Of a stretch of DNA of 43,683 nt, positions 22,107 through 33,000 are shown one piece after another. Position 1 is the stretch's first letter; each line of letters begins with the position of its first letter. The notes below the pieces were generated by a model. That model did not search any database, had not been told where the DNA came from, and saw only the letters and a list, made by a program, of their open reading frames with translations. Source of the stretch: a virus; the IMG/VR virus record IMGVR_UViG_3300042305_000849, positions 1 to 43,683 of that record; one strand, 5' to 3'. The position numbers were made by a program, and so were the translations under genes.

Positions 22107-25100
22107 ATGGCTGATGTAAATGCTAATATTGGCGTCCATATTGATACGTCAGCGGCCCTGGCAGAACTCAAAAATTTACAGCGCCAATTAGCGACCTTTC
22201 ATTCATCTGTAGCTAAAAATAGTGCAGCTTCTGCAGCAGCACAAAAAAATTTACAGACAAACCTTTTAAACTCCATCAATGCTACGGGCAAATTTTCTGC
22301 TCAGATGGGGAATGTAAGAACTTCAACGGAGTCATTTACTCACGCATTAGAGACAAATAAACTTTCTATGCGTGAGTATTTCCGTTATGCAGGCGGATCT
22401 ACTAGAACATTTGGAAGACTATTTAAACAAGAATTTGACACAATTGGCAAGGTAGCACAAGAGCGTGTAAAAACAATGCAGACTCAATATATTAAAATGG
22501 GTCGTGACGCATCTGGTGCAATGAAGGCTATGTCCATAAGACCAACTACTTTGAATATGAACGACTATGCTACCAAAACAGCAATAGCAGCACAAAAACA
22601 AGCATTACTAAATCAATTATTAAAACAAGGATCCACTAATCTTTTAAATTTTGGTAAAAATACACAATGGGCTGGTCGCCAACTTATGGTTGGTTTTACA
22701 GTTCCTCTTGCATACTTTGGATCTATGGCAGCAAAAACATTTATGGATCTTGAAAAACAGGCTATTAGATTTAGGCGTGTTTATGGAGATGTATTTACAG
22801 CTACTGAAGAAACAGATAAAGCTTTAGCAGATATACAAAAACTTGCTGAAGAGTTTACAAAGTATGGTGTTGCAATTGCTGATACTATGGAAATGGCAGC
22901 AGATGCTGCTGCAATGGGTAAAACTGGGGCAGAACTTACAGCACAAGTAGCACAAGCAACTCGTCTTGCAGTTCTTGGCGGAGTAGAACAATCTCAGGCA
23001 CTAGAAACAACAATATCTGTTACAAACGCTTTTGGTGTTGCAACAGAAGACTTAGCAAGTAAAATTAACTTTCTTAACGCAGTTGAAAACCAAAGCGTTG
23101 TATCTATTGAAGATTTAACAATTGCGATTCCTAAAGCAGGTCCAGTTGTAAAGCAACTTGGCGGAAGCGTTGAAGACTTAGCGTTTTTCTTAACTGCTAT
23201 GAAAGAGGGCGGTATAAATGCATCAGAAGGAGCTAACGCACTTAAGTCTGGACTTGCAGCATTAATTAATCCAACAGGCAAGGCAGTTGACATGCTTGCA
23301 GGATTTGGTGTTAACATTAATGCAATTGTAGAAGGAAACATGGGGAATGTTAGAGAAACAGTTATAGATTTTGCTCAAGCATTAGATACCTTAGACCCAT
23401 TAAACCGTGCTAGAGCTATTGAACAACTATTTGGTAAATTTCAATTTTCACGTTTGTCAACTTTATTTCAAAACGTAACAAAAGATGGAACCCAGGCTTC
23501 TAAAGTATTAGATCTTGCAGGAGCATCAGTTGAAGAACTTGCAATTATGTCTGAACGAGAGCTTGGTGTTTTAGAAGATGCAATTGGCACAGACTTTAAA
23601 GAGTCTATGGAACAATTAAAACTTGCCATAGCCCCAATAGGAAAAGAATTTTTAAAGGCAGTTACCCCAATTGCAAAAGCAATTGGAGGATTTTTAGAAA
23701 AATTTAATGATCTTGGTGATGGAACTAAAAAGTTTATTGTTATAGCAACTACTCTTGTTGGTGTGATTGGTCCAGTGCTATTAATGACATTTGGTTTGCT
23801 TGCTAACGGTGTTGCAAATATAATTAAACTGTTTATAACAATGAGGTCTGGATTTTTAAGAGCTGGTGCAAATAGCAATATCCTTGCACAACAAACTAGT
23901 TATTTAAATACCGAACAGCTAGAAGCAGCATCTGTTGCAGCTTCTTTAAATCAGGCGCATACAAAACTAACTCAATCTTTTACTATAGAAACATCTGCAA
24001 TAAAATTATTACGTCAAGCATATATTGATGCCACCATAGCAGCAACAAATTTTGCCAGAGCAAATCCAGGTATGATGATGCCAGGAAGAAAAGGGGCAGT
24101 TCCAAAGAAGTTTGCAACAGGAACAACTGGAATTCCAGGTCCAAGGGGCGCAGGAGATATTGTCCCAATTTTAGGTGCTCCTGGAGAAGCAATTATTCCT
24201 AGTAAAACAGCGCAGGACCCAAGATTTAAACCAATAATTGAGGCACTTGTCAATGGCACATTGCGAGGATTTGATAAAGGAACTGTAGATCTTCAACCAA
24301 TAACAAATTCTCCAGTTTCTGCAAGAAAAACAAAAGCATTAAAGCGTTATATGGATATGAAGTATGGTGGTCAACTTGGTGTAGATACCGAAGCAATGAG
24401 TAAATATAAAACACGAAGATCTGAATACCATGCAGTTTTAGATAGAATTCAGTATGATGAAAAAAGCAAAAAATATGTTTTTTACGATAAACAAGGAAAT
24501 ATAAAATCTACCTTTGATGAAAAACAGTTAAAGCATAACATAGCGTATGCCTTTAAAGAAGTTCCAAATTCACAGGGACAAATAACCAATAGGCCTATAG
24601 CCCCAAATGTTTTTGAACGTTTTATTGGTCGTGTTGGACAGTCAGGAAGCGGTGCTCCAAAACCTGTAAGAGTTTTAAGGCAGGCCAACAATCAAAGAAC
24701 TGCCGGACTTGGATTAAACAGAGAAAGTCTTGCTCTTCAAAAAGAATTAACCAGACAAGGTTTAACACCAGGTGAAATTGGAAAGTTTATGGGCAAGAGA
24801 GCAGAGTCCCATATATTTAACCCATTAGATCCAAAAACAAAATGGCAAAGTGGACTTACAATTTCTGATCATGAAGGAATTAACCAATACCTAAATCGTG
24901 CTGGTGAAAAATCTGTTGGAAAATTAATTAATAATGATAAATTATTAAAAGAATTAGGCTATACAGATAGAGATATTAAAGAATTAAAGAAATCTTATTC
25001 TTTTGCACAAAGAAAACAACAACCAATAAATGCAACACAATTTGGGCATTTAGCAAAAATTGCAGAGCTTGAAGTTAAAGCACACAACTCAGGAAAAGTA

Positions 25101-28100
25101 AAAAATCCAAAAATTTATCAAGCAAAAGGAATTCTTGGTGTTGCATCATTAAGAACTCCAGGAATTTGGCAAGAAATGCGAAAGAGCATTATAAAGCTTG
25201 GAGAAAAGCCCCGTCTTATAAATCAAAGAGAACAAGCACGTCTTGAAAAAGTAGCTGTTAAGCCAGGTCAAAAACCTAAAGATGTTAAAACTGGAAGAGG
25301 AGTTAATCCAAGCACAACTCCTTTAACAAAAACAGACAAGGCCGCAATTCCTAGTGGACAAAAGCTAAGCCATTCTAGAGGTATTCTGCTTGGTCGTGGA
25401 AGATTTGTTCCACCATTAGGAGCTACTGCAGAATTTGGATATAGCGCTAATCAAAGAATGCCTGGAATGCAAATGCCACCAGGCATGGCTATGTCAACAA
25501 TAGAAAAAGATTTTAAGGCTCAACAAAACTCTTTAAGACGACAAATTGAGTTAGTTGAAAAAAGAAGACTTAAAGCACTAAAAGAAGAACTAAAAATAAT
25601 TGAGGATAAAAATAAAACTGCTAAACAATCAGCTCCACTAACTAAGAAACAATTAGACCAGCAAAAACGTGAAGTAAGATCACAAAGAGTTGGCAGGATA
25701 GCGGGTCCAGTTGCTGGAATTGCTGGAATTGGAGCTATGGCAGGATTCATGACTGGCAATACTGGAGTGGGTAGTGCAATGATGGGAGTTTCTGCACTTG
25801 CAACAATAGCCCCAATGCTTACAAACCCTATCGGAATAGCTGTTGCTGCAGCAGCCACTCTTGCTGGAGGATTTTTCTTATTAAATAAAAGAATGGACGA
25901 TGCTACAAAGAAACAGGTAGCATATGTAAACTCTGTAACAGCAAGCACTAAAAAAATGCAACAAGTTGGTGAATTGACTAAAGAAATTGGAGCATCACAA
26001 ATTGCACAAGAACAGAGAGAGACTGGTGCAAGAACTAATGAATTTAGAACCGGATTTGACCGTGAAGATAACCAGTTTGGAACCACCTTCTTATCATCTG
26101 AAATTGGAAAAGAAATATTTAAAGGATTTAATGATAGTGTAGCAAAAGACGGTCCAAAAGCTGCTAAATTATTAGCAACACAGCTTGCTGCTTATATTTC
26201 TGATGGAGTAATGTCAGCAGAACAAGCAAACAGTGTAGCAAGAGCAATTGGAATTAATCTTAAAGATATGTCACTTTATACAAATATTAGTGGAGATCTT
26301 AGAGAGCTTATTGGTCCAGATGGACAAGACCTATTAACAAATCCGCTTAAAGTAAGATTAAGCATTATTTCTTCACAAGAGGACATGATTGATGAAGTAA
26401 AAAATAAAATGAAATCTGCAACATCGGATGAGTTTGTTTCTCAAGTAGCAGTTATAAATGCAAAAAATTTAGAAATTGTTTTAGCGCAAAGAGATGCTCA
26501 ATATCAAAGCAATCAAGCAATTATTGATGGTTTACAAAAACAAAAAGCGGCAACCACAGATAAAGCAAAACAATTACAATTAGAGAATCAAATTGTTGCT
26601 GCAAAAGCAAAACAAAAGTCAGAAGACCAAACTCTTGCAGCAAAATCTCAGCAAATAATTAAAGATGCTGAAATTTTGTATAACTCAGCAGTAGGCAATA
26701 GAAGTAAATTTATAGATGCTTTAACTTTTGGAATTGAATCAGCAAATAAAGATAACCCATTTTTATCAGATTTTAAAGATAAGTCTGCAGATATTATAAA
26801 TACACAAGATGGTATGGCACTTGAAGTTCAAATTAAAACTGCTGTTTTAGGCGGACAATTAAGTATTCCGGCAGCGATAAAGTTATTAGATATGTTTTCA
26901 GGAAAAACCGATAAAGAAGTAGCAATACTTAAATCAATTATAGAAACAACAGTTACATCACAAGATCCGGGCGTATTCCAAAAATTTATGGAAATTATGT
27001 CAGGTAAAGACATAAATCCAGAAATAAAGTTAGAAATTTTAACTGATGAAAAAAACTTTGAAGCCAGAGTTAAAGTATTGGATAAATTAAAAGATCTTGA
27101 TGGAGATGCCATAAATCTTGAAGCATTTGTTGATACAAAAGGAACAGCAGGTTTAGATGAACTTGTAAAAGACTTTGAAGCAGTAGAAAAAATTAAAAGT
27201 CCAATAACAGTAGAAACACTTGCTACAATAAAAACAATAACAGATGATCCAACTATAAACATGTCTGGCTTAGTTGATATTTGGAGTAAATATGAAAATG
27301 CAACTGATGAAATAAAAAAGACAGTAATACAAGAGTATATTGCTATATTTAAAAGTATTGGTGATAAAGAGGTTGAAGATTTAATTAAAAAAGAACTTGT
27401 AGGTAGCCCTGCTTCTCCAGATAGAATAGATGATAGAAAAAGGAACTTAGAGGCAAAGTATTTTACTGTTGATAAAGATGGTAAAAAAGTTCCAAATGCT
27501 CCAGCAGTTGCAGGTGCATTACTTGCTCAATCAGGAGTTGGCGCTCTTAATGAAATTCCATTTAAAAGGGACGACGACAATGATGATGGCTCTGTTAAAA
27601 AATCAGTTTTTGCAAATATTTTACAAGACCTAAAGCGAACAAGGAATGCAACAATTGATGCTCAAGGTGGAGCTAAAGAACTTATGCGTATTCTTGGTGG
27701 GGCAAAAGACCTAAAAGCATTTAATGGTATTGATCAACAACTATCCAAACTTGGCGCTAACTCTGATTTTATTGATTTTGTTGGTGGATTAGAAAATGCT
27801 GTTGAACAAAAAATTATTAAGATTAATAAAAAGGGAGTTGTTTCCTACGGAGAATTTGGAAAAGCTGCAAAAAAGGCTTATGACGAAAAACAATTAGGAT
27901 TATTTAGTGCTCAAAGTGCACAAGTAATTAATGAATCAATTAAGCAAAGAGATGCTTTCATTAAATTAAAGGCTGCTGGAGTTGAAACTGCAGACGCTCA
28001 AGAAATGCTTGCTGATTCAATCTTTGCAACTTCTCTTGCTGCACAAAAAAATCCTGTAGAAATCAGAAGAATGATTGCTGAATATAAAAATATGAAACTT

Positions 28101-29423
28101 GAGGTTCAAAAAACATTAGAAGAAACTGATCCAGAAAAAGCCTTTGATGTTGAAATGGACAAGGCTATGAAATATTATGACTTCCTTGAAAAAGAAGCTC
28201 GTGCTGCTGCTAAACCAGAAATTGATAGAATTGAAAAACTTATAGAAGTTAATGATAAATTAATTGAAGGTATGCAACGCACAATTGAAGAAAACTATGA
28301 TAGGCCAATTGAAAAATTTAATCAAGATTTAGCAATAATGGATAAGGCTGCTCAGGGTATTAACGATAAATATGATGCACAAGAAAAAGCACTCGAAAAA
28401 ATATCTAAAGTTAATGAAGAAATTTCACAACAAGAACAAGGAAGACTAACTCTTGCAGATGCTTTATCACAAGGAGATATAGCAGCTGCTGCTCGTGCTG
28501 CACAAGAAATGAGAGCAGAAGCAGCACAAAACGCAATGGAAAAAAGCTCTGAAGCACTTCAAGCAGCAAGAGAAGCAGAACTTGCAGGTCTAACAGTTGG
28601 TGGACTTACAAGAACACAAATTGAAGAAAAAATATATAGCCTTGAACAAGCTAGATTGCCAATTCTTGCTAGCATTAGAGACTTACAAGATAAAAATTAT
28701 AATCTTAGTAAAAAAGAATTAGAACCAATTACAGAAGCTTTAAGAATAAGAATTGAAAACATTGATACAGCAAGGACAGCATGGGAAAACCAAAAACTTG
28801 CAATTCAAAAAGCAGGGTTTGAAGCAGATAAAACTAGTGAAAGATTTAAGATTGCAGAAAGTATAGTTAATACAATTAAAAAACTCTGGGAAGATATTAA
28901 AGATAAGAATATAACCTTAACTATTAACACAGTTAATACAACTTCTGGTGGAGGCGGAGGCGGTGGCCAAGGTAGCAAGCGAGCAGAAGAAATAAAGAAA
29001 GCAACAGAGGAAGGTATTGCGCTCATGACAGAAGCAGAAATGGTTAGAGCTATGAATACAGGATACCTATCTTTAGGTGGACTAGTTCCTAAATATTTTG
29101 CTAAGGGCGGACTCTCAAGGGGAACCGATACAGTTCCAGCCATGTTAACTCCAGGAGAATTTGTAATGAGAAAATCTGCTGTAGATAAATTTGGACCAAT
29201 GCTTTCAGCAATGAATAGCCCAAGCTTTAAAATGTCAAATTTAGGATCTTATGACAAAGTGTCTTCTGGAATGAATAGTGTAGTAGATAACTCTAGTGCC
29301 ATGTATAATTATAATATTGGAATTACAGTTCCACAATCAAATGCAAATCCTAACGATATTGCAAATGCAGTTATTGGTCAGATTAAATATATTGATGCAC
29401 AAAGAATTAGAGGACAGAGATAA
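22107..29423 (+). CDS. tail tape measure protein
   Basis: 2438 residues, the longest gene. It sets tail length and is ejected ahead of the DNA. From ATG 22107 (AAGAGGTG at 22092-22099). Residues about 190-500 fit the TP901 tape-measure core (GRQLMVGFTVPLAYFGSMAA onward). Hydrophobic segments at about 544-580 and 1195-1260 may form membrane channels. A DIVPILGAPGEA motif near 670-705 and a DTVPAMLTPGEF motif near 2335-2360 are two copies of a signature normally seen once near tape-measure C-termini. Residues about 705-1190 are a charged region I do not recognise. The C-terminal part has coiled coils and a Gly-rich hinge near 2281-2290. Length predicts a tail of roughly 350 nm by the usual 0.15 nm per residue. 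Confidence 0.92.
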   Translation: MADVNANIGVHIDTSAALAELKNLQRQLATFHSSVAKNSAASAAAQKNLQTNLLNSINATGKFSAQMGNVRTSTESFTHALETNKLSMREYFRYAGGSTRTFGRLFKQEFDTIGKVAQERVKTMQTQYIKMGRDASGAMKAMSIRPTTLNMNDYATKTAIAAQKQALLNQLLKQGSTNLLNFGKNTQWAGRQLMVGFTVPLAYFGSMAAKTFMDLEKQAIRFRRVYGDVFTATEETDKALADIQKLAEEFTKYGVAIADTMEMAADAAAMGKTGAELTAQVAQATRLAVLGGVEQSQALETTISVTNAFGVATEDLASKINFLNAVENQSVVSIEDLTIAIPKAGPVVKQLGGSVEDLAFFLTAMKEGGINASEGANALKSGLAALINPTGKAVDMLAGFGVNINAIVEGNMGNVRETVIDFAQALDTLDPLNRARAIEQLFGKFQFSRLSTLFQNVTKDGTQASKVLDLAGASVEELAIMSERELGVLEDAIGTDFKESMEQLKLAIAPIGKEFLKAVTPIAKAIGGFLEKFNDLGDGTKKFIVIATTLVGVIGPVLLMTFGLLANGVANIIKLFITMRSGFLRAGANSNILAQQTSYLNTEQLEAASVAASLNQAHTKLTQSFTIETSAIKLLRQAYIDATIAATNFARANPGMMMPGRKGAVPKKFATGTTGIPGPRGAGDIVPILGAPGEAIIPSKTAQDPRFKPIIEALVNGTLRGFDKGTVDLQPITNSPVSARKTKALKRYMDMKYGGQLGVDTEAMSKYKTRRSEYHAVLDRIQYDEKSKKYVFYDKQGNIKSTFDEKQLKHNIAYAFKEVPNSQGQITNRPIAPNVFERFIGRVGQSGSGAPKPVRVLRQANNQRTAGLGLNRESLALQKELTRQGLTPGEIGKFMGKRAESHIFNPLDPKTKWQSGLTISDHEGINQYLNRAGEKSVGKLINNDKLLKELGYTDRDIKELKKSYSFAQRKQQPINATQFGHLAKIAELEVKAHNSGKVKNPKIYQAKGILGVASLRTPGIWQEMRKSIIKLGEKPRLINQREQARLEKVAVKPGQKPKDVKTGRGVNPSTTPLTKTDKAAIPSGQKLSHSRGILLGRGRFVPPLGATAEFGYSANQRMPGMQMPPGMAMSTIEKDFKAQQNSLRRQIELVEKRRLKALKEELKIIEDKNKTAKQSAPLTKKQLDQQKREVRSQRVGRIAGPVAGIAGIGAMAGFMTGNTGVGSAMMGVSALATIAPMLTNPIGIAVAAAATLAGGFFLLNKRMDDATKKQVAYVNSVTASTKKMQQVGELTKEIGASQIAQEQRETGARTNEFRTGFDREDNQFGTTFLSSEIGKEIFKGFNDSVAKDGPKAAKLLATQLAAYISDGVMSAEQANSVARAIGINLKDMSLYTNISGDLRELIGPDGQDLLTNPLKVRLSIISSQEDMIDEVKNKMKSATSDEFVSQVAVINAKNLEIVLAQRDAQYQSNQAIIDGLQKQKAATTDKAKQLQLENQIVAAKAKQKSEDQTLAAKSQQIIKDAEILYNSAVGNRSKFIDALTFGIESANKDNPFLSDFKDKSADIINTQDGMALEVQIKTAVLGGQLSIPAAIKLLDMFSGKTDKEVAILKSIIETTVTSQDPGVFQKFMEIMSGKDINPEIKLEILTDEKNFEARVKVLDKLKDLDGDAINLEAFVDTKGTAGLDELVKDFEAVEKIKSPITVETLATIKTITDDPTINMSGLVDIWSKYENATDEIKKTVIQEYIAIFKSIGDKEVEDLIKKELVGSPASPDRIDDRKRNLEAKYFTVDKDGKKVPNAPAVAGALLAQSGVGALNEIPFKRDDDNDDGSVKKSVFANILQDLKRTRNATIDAQGGAKELMRILGGAKDLKAFNGIDQQLSKLGANSDFIDFVGGLENAVEQKIIKINKKGVVSYGEFGKAAKKAYDEKQLGLFSAQSAQVINESIKQRDAFIKLKAAGVETADAQEMLADSIFATSLAAQKNPVEIRRMIAEYKNMKLEVQKTLEETDPEKAFDVEMDKAMKYYDFLEKEARAAAKPEIDRIEKLIEVNDKLIEGMQRTIEENYDRPIEKFNQDLAIMDKAAQGINDKYDAQEKALEKISKVNEEISQQEQGRLTLADALSQGDIAAAARAAQEMRAEAAQNAMEKSSEALQAAREAELAGLTVGGLTRTQIEEKIYSLEQARLPILASIRDLQDKNYNLSKKELEPITEALRIRIENIDTARTAWENQKLAIQKAGFEADKTSERFKIAESIVNTIKKLWEDIKDKNITLTINTVNTTSGGGGGGGQGSKRAEEIKKATEEGIALMTEAEMVRAMNTGYLSLGGLVPKYFAKGGLSRGTDTVPAMLTPGEFVMRKSAVDKFGPMLSAMNSPSFKMSNLGSYDKVSSGMNSVVDNSSAMYNYNIGITVPQSNANPNDIANAVIGQIKYIDAQRIRGQR

Positions 29424-30058
29424 TGGCTACCGCAGCATACTTAACAGGCAGACGTAGATATCAGCGCCCACAAGCCCTTTTATGGTCTGAGAACCCTGGG
29501 ACCTTAGCAGATGGAGTTTATTTACCAACAGGCTATGAAATAGGCTCAGAGGTGCCACCAGAGACCGATGAAGCCCTTATAAACCAGTTCCTAGTGCTGT
29601 CTGATCATAATCGTGGGGAACTTCAATTTAACCCAACTAGAATAGAGCAGCGTCAAAGAACAATTAATGGCAGGATGAGGTCTTATCATATTGCAGATAA
29701 ATTAACTATGAATCTATCTTGGAACAACCTACCATCAAGATCATATTATCAAGACCCATCATTTAATGCTTCTGGAGTATCTCCATATAAAGGTGGTAAT
29801 GGAGAATTTACTTCCGATGGTGGAGCTGGTGGAGTAGAAATATTAGACTGGTATGAAAACCATCCTGGACCATTTTGGATGTATTTAGCTTATGATAAAT
29901 ATTCTAACTTTGGAAAAGACGATGCAGCATATGGACATTTAGCACAATATAATCAAATTATACAAGTTTACTTTGCAGATTTTAGTTATACCGTTACAAA
30001 ACGTGGTGGGTCTAATCATGATCTTTGGAATATTTCGGTAACTCTGGAAGAGGTCTAG
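29423..30058 (+). CDS. distal tail or minor tail protein
   Basis: 211 residues, starting at a TAATG overlap with the tape measure. Begins TGRRRYQRPQALLWS and has strands with HIADKLTMNLSWNNLPS and a C-terminal FADFSYTVTKRGGSNHDLWN followed by NISVTLEEV. Position after the tape measure and before the large hub protein is that of a distal tail (Dit-like) protein in actinophages; sequence support for the fold is weak. Confidence 0.6.
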   Translation: MATAAYLTGRRRYQRPQALLWSENPGTLADGVYLPTGYEIGSEVPPETDEALINQFLVLSDHNRGELQFNPTRIEQRQRTINGRMRSYHIADKLTMNLSWNNLPSRSYYQDPSFNASGVSPYKGGNGEFTSDGGAGGVEILDWYENHPGPFWMYLAYDKYSNFGKDDAAYGHLAQYNQIIQVYFADFSYTVTKRGGSNHDLWNISVTLEEV

Positions 30059-30059
30059 G

Positions 30060-33000
30060 GTGTTTGTTAGTGAGGCATTAAAGACACATCTAGAAACATC
30101 TTCAACCGTAAGGCTAGAATCATTAGTCTTGGCTGAGTGGAATATGAATATGCCAGATAATATTCAAAAACTTGGAAACTATCGATATCGTCCAACTACC
30201 CCTGGATCTCAATACCACACATTACCAGATGCGTTTGATTCTTTAGACTCAGGTAACTACTATACTAATGCCACAGATGCAGATATTATAATTGATGGTG
30301 GATTTGATAATTTAAATATCCCACAAAAGTTTACTTTAAATAAAGATAAAATGAAAATGATTTATTCACTAGAAGATTGTTTAAAGCCATTTAGACCAAG
30401 ATCAGGAATTAACAAGCCATTATATTTTAATAATAGATTTCTTGCAAACTCTGGTGCTTCAATGGCACAAAGACCAAGATACTATATGCCTTCAAGATAT
30501 GATGAGTTTAAGTATTGGACATCATACAGAACTGAAAACAATATTGAACGTGGTATTGCAAAAAATATATCTAATGGATTAAACTATATTGATGATGCTG
30601 TTCCATTTGTAGTATATAAGGAAGCGGTTCCAACAAACAGAATTGTTGTAAAAATGCAAACAAATGTGGGAGATGTTGATTTGGGTCCATTTAGAAATTC
30701 ATCTTCTACTACTATAGATCCGCTTTTTGGAGAAGCCAACAAAACGGTTCCGAAAAGATGGAAAATTCAATATCTTAAAAATAACAACTGGATAGATGCT
30801 TATGTTTTTAATGAAAATGATCTTCGTGAATCTGGAGAACCTATAGTTGATAATGACGGGTATTTGGAATTAGAGTATGGATTAATAATCCCAGAAGAAT
30901 ATAAAAACAGTTTTGTCTTTGCAGACAGACTATCTTCAGATTCCCTTTTACCAGAATCAAGCCTAGAGGGATACGCATATCTTGTAATAAACAATAGTGG
31001 AAATCGTGGATTATTCTATATATGGAATAATGGAGAATATTCTTCATTTATACCACAATATGGATGGCAGCTAGGATCGGAAGAAGTTGTAAATAATACA
31101 AACTTTGTTACTGACCTTACATCTCCAGATTCTTTTAATAACGACATAGATGGTGGAACAACTTACCGTGAATTCTCATATATCTCTGGAATTAGAATTG
31201 TAGTAAGCACTATGAATAAGTTTGACTCAACATTTGATTTAATTGAAATGTCACCAAGATTAGCAGTAGATATTTCAGATAAAGTAATAGATTTTAAAAT
31301 TACAAAGGCGCTTTCTGATATAGGTATAACATCTTTACCAGTTGGACAGCTATTAGCTTCTAATGGACAAATATCTTTGTTTGATGATGACCAAGCTTTT
31401 AATGAACAAAACATTAATAGTATTATTTCTAAATATGTAAGAAAAAATATTAAATTTAATTTTTATGAAACAGTTTTAAATGTAGATGGATTTGACTACT
31501 ATATTCCAATAAAAACTTTATACTCAGAAGGATTTCCACAAGCAGATGTAACTGCTGGAACTCTATCAATTGATTTAAGAGATTTTTTCTTTTTCTTAGA
31601 ATCTATGCCAGCACCAAGATTACTTACAACACAAAGCTCTTTAAGTTACGCAATTACTACATTACTAGATTACATAGGTTTCAGTAATTATACCTTTAAA
31701 CGCATTAGTGGAGAATCAGATCCTATTATTCCATACTTTTTTGTTGCTCCAGATCAAAATGTTGCAGAGGTGTTAAGTCAGCTAGCAATAGCTACTCAAA
31801 CAGCAATGTTTTTTGATGAGTATAATAATTTTGTTGTAATGAGCAAAGATTATCTTATGCCCACAGAAGAACAAAGAATTACAGACTTTGTAATTTCCGG
31901 AAACAATAACCAGACAGACACTGGTGTAATAGAAAATTCAACATCTGGAAATCTTCCAAACATTATTTCTATTGCATCTAAAGATAAAAAAATATATAAT
32001 GATGGAAAAATTAACTATACAACTAGATATATTCAAAGATCTTACGGGTCAATCCGTCAATCAAATTTAGTAGACCAAGAAAAAACATGGATTTATAAAC
32101 CAGCGCTATTGTGGGAAGTATCTGGAACAGAAAACACAAAAACAATAAATGAGCTTGCCTCAAAGCAGGGTAGCTATGTGTTAGGAGCAATGCCTTTAAA
32201 CTCTAACCTAACTGACGTAGCTCCTACCGTAGTAAATCATAATGTTATTAATAACATAATTGACCTTGGAGAAAACATTTACTGGCTAACAAGATATCAG
32301 GGATACTTATACTCTAATGGAGAAATTATTAGATATGATGCAGCAGAGTTTAATATTACTGGCACTGGAAATGTTTGGATTAGCGATAACCAAGAATACC
32401 AAAAGTATTTTTCTTCACTACCATTTAACGGCAAAATATATCCAACAGGATTAATAAGAATTTTTTCTACTCCATATTATGAGGTTATAGATGGAGTTAC
32501 AAGGTTGCAAAATGGTAATGTAGTTGAGCATGGTCGTAGTCAATTTGGAACACCCATCTCTCTGCATACAGCAGGAATCAATTCATATTGGTCTAACAAC
32601 GAATATGTTAGGGGATGTGATATGGAATCTAGCTATATGTTTACAACCGTCCTAGACGAAAATGTTACATACCCACCAACATCTTCTGGCGCAGCTGGAA
32701 TAAATAATGCTCTTGCAAGACAAACTACAAGAAATGGAATTATTAAAAATTTTATGTCAACAAATTATTTAACTGAAACAGCGGTTAATAATTTAAAAAG
32801 CACAACATCTGGAACGGTTCAGTCTTCGGCTTTAGTGATGAATGGTCCATCTTTTAAAACAACAGAAACTCCATTAAACTTTGTTTCCTATGTTTATAAA
32901 GAACTTGACAATGCATACAAACATTTTGGAACTAGAATGCGTATTGTTGGAAAAATTGAAAATAACATTACAAGAACACAAACACCAATTGGAAGCACAA

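Noticed and set aside
25520-26086. 188-codon open frame on the - strand inside the tape measure
   Set aside because: Composition (hydrophobic, Pro/Ala/Ile-rich) is that expected from the reverse of the tape-measure sequence; no start signals.
28805-29143. 112-codon - strand frame with a run of prolines
   Set aside because: The proline run is the reverse complement of the tape measure's Gly-rich hinge.
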